Assembly (NCBI RefSeq): GCF_900086725.1
Contig: NZ_LT574837.1
Location: 1,046,760-1,110,759, forward strand
Direction of reading: 5' to 3'
DNA from: Bariatricus massiliensis
GTDB lineage: Bacteria > Bacillota > Clostridia > Lachnospirales > Lachnospiraceae
Length of the DNA: 64,000 nucleotides
In this document: in pieces, positions 60,597-64,000 of the stretch
Position numbering within the stretch: the first letter of the stretch is position 1
Layout of the letters: every line of letters starts with the position of its first letter
Program-made: the position numbers and the translations under genes
Notes under the pieces: generated by a model
What the model was told of the DNA's origin: nothing
Databases searched by the model: none
What the model saw: only the letters and a program-made list of their open reading frames with translations

Positions 60597-61964
60597 CTAT
60601 TGATACATGAACCTTGTTTTAAAGTTATATGTAATTCCTCGTCTCATGGAACACCTATTCTTTGTCTCTAATTTTGTAATGCAGGTATCTGCTCTAAAAA
60701 AGTCCTTTGCCAGACGTGTTCTCAAATTTGTCTCGATTAAATCCAGTGCTCTCATTGTCAAGAGTTCCTTTTTTTCAAGTAGAAGAAGCATCTGCAGATA
60801 CCGCTGATAAGTATACCCGCCTTCCCAGTCTTTCCCTTCATTGATGTCCCCGGACGCTCCCAGCGTCAAAAGGCCTGTGAGTGGAAGCTGCCATGATTCC
60901 TTTGACTTTATCAGCGGAACACGTCTTCCCGAAAGCAAGGAGCGTACGTCCATAATCCCTTCCCCGTAGGCCCATGCAAGAAGGATAGCCTGCTTCACGA
61001 TTTCCGTAACGCCGGGAACTGTAAGCAGCGTGCAAAGCCCCGCCGCCAAGGTTTCAGCCTCGGCTTTTTTAGCTGTATCGGTACAGAGATACCCATAGTT
61101 GGGTCCGAACCGGAGTAATAGCAGCTTCTTCACCACGGATTCCAAATTTTCCGAATCATTAGCCTTGCCTTCCAGCAGATACTCAAGCTCATACGCCAAC
61201 GGTCTGTTGTTACTCTCATCAGATGCGCATATAAACTTATCAAGAAGATACAGATTGAAAAAAATGGAGGAGGGTATTTTATTTGTAGGTTCGGGGAAAC
61301 TGCCCCGCCCGGTATTTAAGCTTCTTCTGCTCACCATACCTGAAGCATCCACAGCTTTCTGGGATACCACAAAAGATTGTGGAAGAACAATATCCAGCAT
61401 TTTACCATTCCGTATTTTACCGACAGCCTCAATTGGATTATCCTCCTCCGGAAGTTTCTCTTCTGCCTCATTCAACAGAGTGTCCAACTCTGCGCTCGTC
61501 CTAGTATTCTCTTTCTCATACTCTTCGGCATTCTCTTTTTGATCCTTCCAGACAGACAATCCTCCTGCCAGACTCTCGGCCACATCCACGCCGTATTTTT
61601 CTTTTTCATACTCTACGGCCTGTTGGTAAAAAGCTTGTCCACTGTGGTCAGACAGATACTCGATTTTTTCTATTTCTGAGTCCATATTTTCTGCCCCATA
61701 AAAGGCCAGTCGGTTTAAAATATTCTCCTCAGACCAGTGCCCTGTCTCATAAGTTCCCTCCACCGCAAAAATATCGTAATTCTCCAGAAGCGTAGTCTGA
61801 AATTCTGCAAACACAGACTCCACAGCTCTCCCAGCGGCGGCCCGCTTTTCATTCTTTAACACTTGTATAGAAGCACTTTCTATTACCGCTCCCACCAGAG
61901 TGAGAAGCAGCAAGAAAATCATACTTAAAAATACCGTTATTTCTCCTTTGACCATTTTTTTCAT
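60597..61964 (-). CDS. DUF5702 (TadG-like) surface protein
   Basis: 455 aa. N-terminus MKKMVKGEITVFLSMIFLLLLTL is a TadG/Flp-type signal with Glu after the short basic leader (KGEITVFLS). It then runs outside the membrane with coiled-coil stretches (KDQKENAEEYEKENTRTSAE). It belongs to the DUF5702 family found in Gram-positive Tad loci. Likely a structural pilus protein. Fourth from the right in the visible operon. Confidence 0.8.
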   Translation of the reverse strand: MKKMVKGEITVFLSMIFLLLLTLVGAVIESASIQVLKNEKRAAAGRAVESVFAEFQTTLLENYDIFAVEGTYETGHWSEENILNRLAFYGAENMDSEIEKIEYLSDHSGQAFYQQAVEYEKEKYGVDVAESLAGGLSVWKDQKENAEEYEKENTRTSAELDTLLNEAEEKLPEEDNPIEAVGKIRNGKMLDIVLPQSFVVSQKAVDASGMVSRRSLNTGRGSFPEPTNKIPSSIFFNLYLLDKFICASDESNNRPLAYELEYLLEGKANDSENLESVVKKLLLLRFGPNYGYLCTDTAKKAEAETLAAGLCTLLTVPGVTEIVKQAILLAWAYGEGIMDVRSLLSGRRVPLIKSKESWQLPLTGLLTLGASGDINEGKDWEGGYTYQRYLQMLLLLEKKELLTMRALDLIETNLRTRLAKDFFRADTCITKLETKNRCSMRRGITYNFKTRFMYQ

Positions 61965-61993
61965 ATCTGTACTCTCTTTTCGTTTTCTAAGCT

Positions 61994-62185
61994 TTAGATT
62001 CCTGCACTTTCACTTGTTATTTTAGAAAATATTGACTGTACCAGACTGGTAAGCTGTGATTTGAAAATTATAATCAATCCTATAACTACCACCAGTATCA
62101 AAATCAATTCAATTACTGTAATCCCCTTCTGTTCCTGCAGTACGTTCCGCACGCGGAGCGCCTGCCAGCGTATCCAATGCCTCAT
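61994..62185 (-). CDS. Flp1-family type IVb pilin
   Basis: 63 aa. A basic leader of about 19 residues ends in QKG, followed by ITVIELILILVVVIGLIIIF: the pilin hydrophobic helix with Glu at position 5 after the G cleavage site. It is the main pilin candidate of the operon. RBS GAGGAGGTG. Confidence 0.92.
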   Translation of the reverse strand: MRHWIRWQALRVRNVLQEQKGITVIELILILVVVIGLIIIFKSQLTSLVQSIFSKITSESAGI

Positions 62186-62205
62186 ACTCTCACCTCCTCA
62201 GTCTT

Positions 62206-63468
62206 TTAAATCTGTATAGACCAAAAAGCCGGTATAATAATGACAGCCATCACGACCGCAAGCATCAGAAACATGGGGACAAGAAGCTTCGTTCCCGCCT
62301 CTTCGCCCAACCTTTTTGCTCTGCTTTTGCGGTCCTCCATAGCCTGTACTGCTTCCATACGGAAAATATCTGCCAGCCCTTTCGTGCCTTTTTTCAGGTT
62401 CTGGGACAGCAGCGCCCCAAACTTCATGTAGACCGTCAGTCCGCACCGCCGTGCAAAGCGCTCATAGCTTTCTGCTTCTGCAATACCACTTTTCATCTCC
62501 TGCCATGTATACAACATCTCTTCATAGGCAGGCCGTTCCTCTCCACTATGCTTCTTTTTTTCTCGATAGTCTTCAGTCACTTTTTTCCATACATTTTTAG
62601 CTGTCATGCCTGCTCCCATCAACATAGTGAATTGGCTTATAATTTCGGGATAATCACAGAGCATTAGTTCCTGCCGCTCTTTTCGTTTCTTTTCCTTCTT
62701 CTGTTTATCCATAAGAATGACACAGAACCCTGCTGTCATTCCAAGGAGGAGCACTGCCGGAAGGCTTGTGCCGCCCGAATTTCCCCATTTAAGGTCCTTC
62801 CCTTCGAATTGTGCAGGCAGTACCAGAAAAGGACTTGTACGCGTTTCTTCATCTGTTTGCTTAACCAGCTCCAAAATACGCTCTTTTATCCCTGCCGGCT
62901 TTTCTTTTGCAAACGCTCGGATTGCTGTACTGTATAGCGCCTCCTTGTCCTGATATTTAAGCACTGCACTGATTGTAATCAAGACTCCTTCCTGATTCTT
63001 ATCTAGCTCCTTCAATACATCCTGTTTCAGCTTTCCGCTCATATCAATCACATCGTAGCGGCTGAATTCCCAGACAATGGAAAAAGGAAATCCCGATAGT
63101 TTCTGTGGGAGAATTAAATCATGATAGACATAATCCAGACTTTTATTTTTACCTATAATTGTCTGCTCAAGAGCCTTCATCGCCTGCCGGAACATAGATT
63201 GAAGTTCTTCTTCGGTATACTCTCTTGGAAGAATCTCGATTTCCATCTCCTGTGTATCCTCTCCCTCAAGCTGAACCATGACCGATTCCTTTCTCGCATT
63301 TTCTCCATACCCGTTCCGCTCAATCTTTTCTATCCGGTTGATACCGTCCGTCATACAGACAAAGAGCATGGCAGCCAGAGTGGCTCCAGCAACAAGAACC
63401 GTAACTTTAGGCGGAGATTTCCATGAGATATCAAGCAGCCTTTTTTTCACTCGGTCTTTTAATTTCAA
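62206..63468 (-). CDS. TadC-like type II secretion F protein with large extracytoplasmic insert
   Basis: About 420 aa, starting at TTG (63466-63468) with GAGGTGTAAG just before it, one base after the tadB stop. A membrane segment near residues 20-40, a long soluble part of about 190 residues (with EEELQSMFRQAMKALEQTI and SIVWEFSRYDVIDMSGK), a second membrane segment, then the cytoplasmic T2SF domain (MLMGAGMTAKNVWKKVTEDY; GLTVYMKFGALLSQNLKKG) and a final membrane segment. The insert is unusual for TadC. Confidence 0.82.
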   Translation of the reverse strand: MKLKDRVKKRLLDISWKSPPKVTVLVAGATLAAMLFVCMTDGINRIEKIERNGYGENARKESVMVQLEGEDTQEMEIEILPREYTEEELQSMFRQAMKALEQTIIGKNKSLDYVYHDLILPQKLSGFPFSIVWEFSRYDVIDMSGKLKQDVLKELDKNQEGVLITISAVLKYQDKEALYSTAIRAFAKEKPAGIKERILELVKQTDEETRTSPFLVLPAQFEGKDLKWGNSGGTSLPAVLLLGMTAGFCVILMDKQKKEKKRKERQELMLCDYPEIISQFTMLMGAGMTAKNVWKKVTEDYREKKKHSGEERPAYEEMLYTWQEMKSGIAEAESYERFARRCGLTVYMKFGALLSQNLKKGTKGLADIFRMEAVQAMEDRKSRAKRLGEEAGTKLLVPMFLMLAVVMAVIIIPAFWSIQI

Positions 63469-63469
63469 C

Positions 63470-64000
63470 TTACACCTCAATCGTAATAATCTTCTGCCCC
63501 AGCCGGATGGCTGTTAAATAAACCAGAAGGCAGAGACTCATAAAAAATATGCCAGCAGCATTGCCATATAATACTCCCATGAATTCTGGAAAGCTGACTC
63601 TCATATACGCTACAATCCCAAGCGGTATGACACACATTACTTTAAATTCCAGCTTCTTAGCCGAAAGAATCGTGTTGATTTCCCTCTCCACGTCCATCTT
63701 ATCTCCTATCTGCCGCATCGCACTGCGAATGATTGCTATGCTGTCGCCTCCATTTCTTTTGGCAAGTGTAAATACTGTAACAAAACTCTGTACCTCTTCC
63801 AGCTGTGTCCGGCGGGCCAGCTCCTTCCAGACTTGCTCCGCAGTCATATTGATATTAAGCTGGCGGGACATATATATAAACTCTCTTACAATCAGAGCCT
63901 TAGCCGGATACATTACCTGCATCTCTCTGCCTACCTCTTTCACTGCATTCTCCATAGAATACCCAACGTTTAGGGCAGATGCCAATGTCTCCAGCGCGTC
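63470..64000 (-). CDS. TadB-like type II secretion F protein, partial (N-terminus beyond right edge)
   Basis: 177 codons open to the right edge. The visible part has LETLASALNVGYSMENAVKE, the second T2SF helix pair (QSFVTVFTLAKRNGGDSIAIIRS) and two C-terminal membrane segments. It is the inner-membrane platform of the Tad pilus together with the TadC-like protein. Its stop is within one base of the tadC start. Confidence 0.85.
   Translation of the reverse strand, partial: DALETLASALNVGYSMENAVKEVGREMQVMYPAKALIVREFIYMSRQLNINMTAEQVWKELARRTQLEEVQSFVTVFTLAKRNGGDSIAIIRSAMRQIGDKMDVEREINTILSAKKLEFKVMCVIPLGIVAYMRVSFPEFMGVLYGNAAGIFFMSLCLLVYLTAIRLGQKIITIEV

Noticed and set aside
1..64000. Prophage, integrative element, rRNA or tRNA genes
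   Set aside because: No integrase, phage structural or conjugation gene and no recognisable rRNA or tRNA sequence found on reading; a tRNA scan was not possible here.

Overview
The window looks like a chromosomal segment of a spore-forming, anaerobic Firmicute, most likely a Lachnospiraceae-type Clostridium. This rests on gene content: spmA/spmB spore maturation genes, the holB-ricT-trmN6-rsmI block known from Bacillus and Clostridium, a de novo NAD operon with NiaR, CUT1-type sugar transport with a shared MsmK ATPase, a Gram-positive Tad-like pilus locus, and strong AGGAGG ribosome sites. No rRNA, tRNA, CRISPR array, phage gene or integrase was seen.

Layout. 1-6466 (minus): an Opp/Dpp-type peptide transporter (B-C-D-F-binding protein) followed by an M14 zinc peptidase cut by the left edge. 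6820-8158 (plus): a fosfomycin hydrolase (fosX) and an AraC regulator with a GyrI-like domain. 8248-14967: a sialic acid/amino-sugar cluster: nanK, nanE, an SGNH esterase and a CUT1 binding protein plus two permeases (minus), with a divergent RpiR regulator. 15173-17875 (plus): TetR plus flavodoxin, then an ECF-like sigma factor plus a DUF2461 protein. 17948-21432 (minus): niaR-nadC-nadB-nadA with a NiaR-like operator over the -35 box. 21572-28502: a DUF885 lipoprotein, a lone PTS EIIC, spmB and spmA separated by a MATE exporter with its own promoter, an XRE regulator, and an unusual HisKA-REC protein. 28778-32880 (minus): an AI-2E family transporter and a P-type ATPase behind a yybP-ykoY manganese riboswitch. 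32960-35076: msmK, then a LytTR response regulator. 35153-40789 (minus): rsmI, trmN6, ricT, holB, a guanylate-kinase-like gene and an Orn/Lys/Arg decarboxylase. 40823-43032: divergent AraC and MFS genes. 43094-47302 (minus): GldA/GldF/GldG-like ABC system plus DUF4340 protein. 47557-52592: small housekeeping and accessory genes. 52633-56684: an accessory-looking patch with a 138-bp inverted-repeat element, secreted proteins, a three-copy 190-bp repeat array, a stand-alone murG and an ECF sigma gene broken by an amber codon. 56731-57954: HIT protein and an orphan histidine kinase. 58073-64000 (minus): a Tad-like pilus operon, cut by the right edge.

How the parts work together. The nan-type transporter has no ATPase gene of its own, and MsmK (about 20 kb away) is the likely energiser. 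NiaR probably represses the nad operon containing it. The riboswitch read suggests that the P-type ATPase, a calcium-pump homologue by family, is induced by manganese. The least explained items are the repeat array around murG with the decayed sigma factor, the 138-bp inverted-repeat element, the HisKA-REC protein without an ATPase domain, the Ala/Gln-rich membrane protein, and the pilus-locus proteins with extra extracytoplasmic domains.
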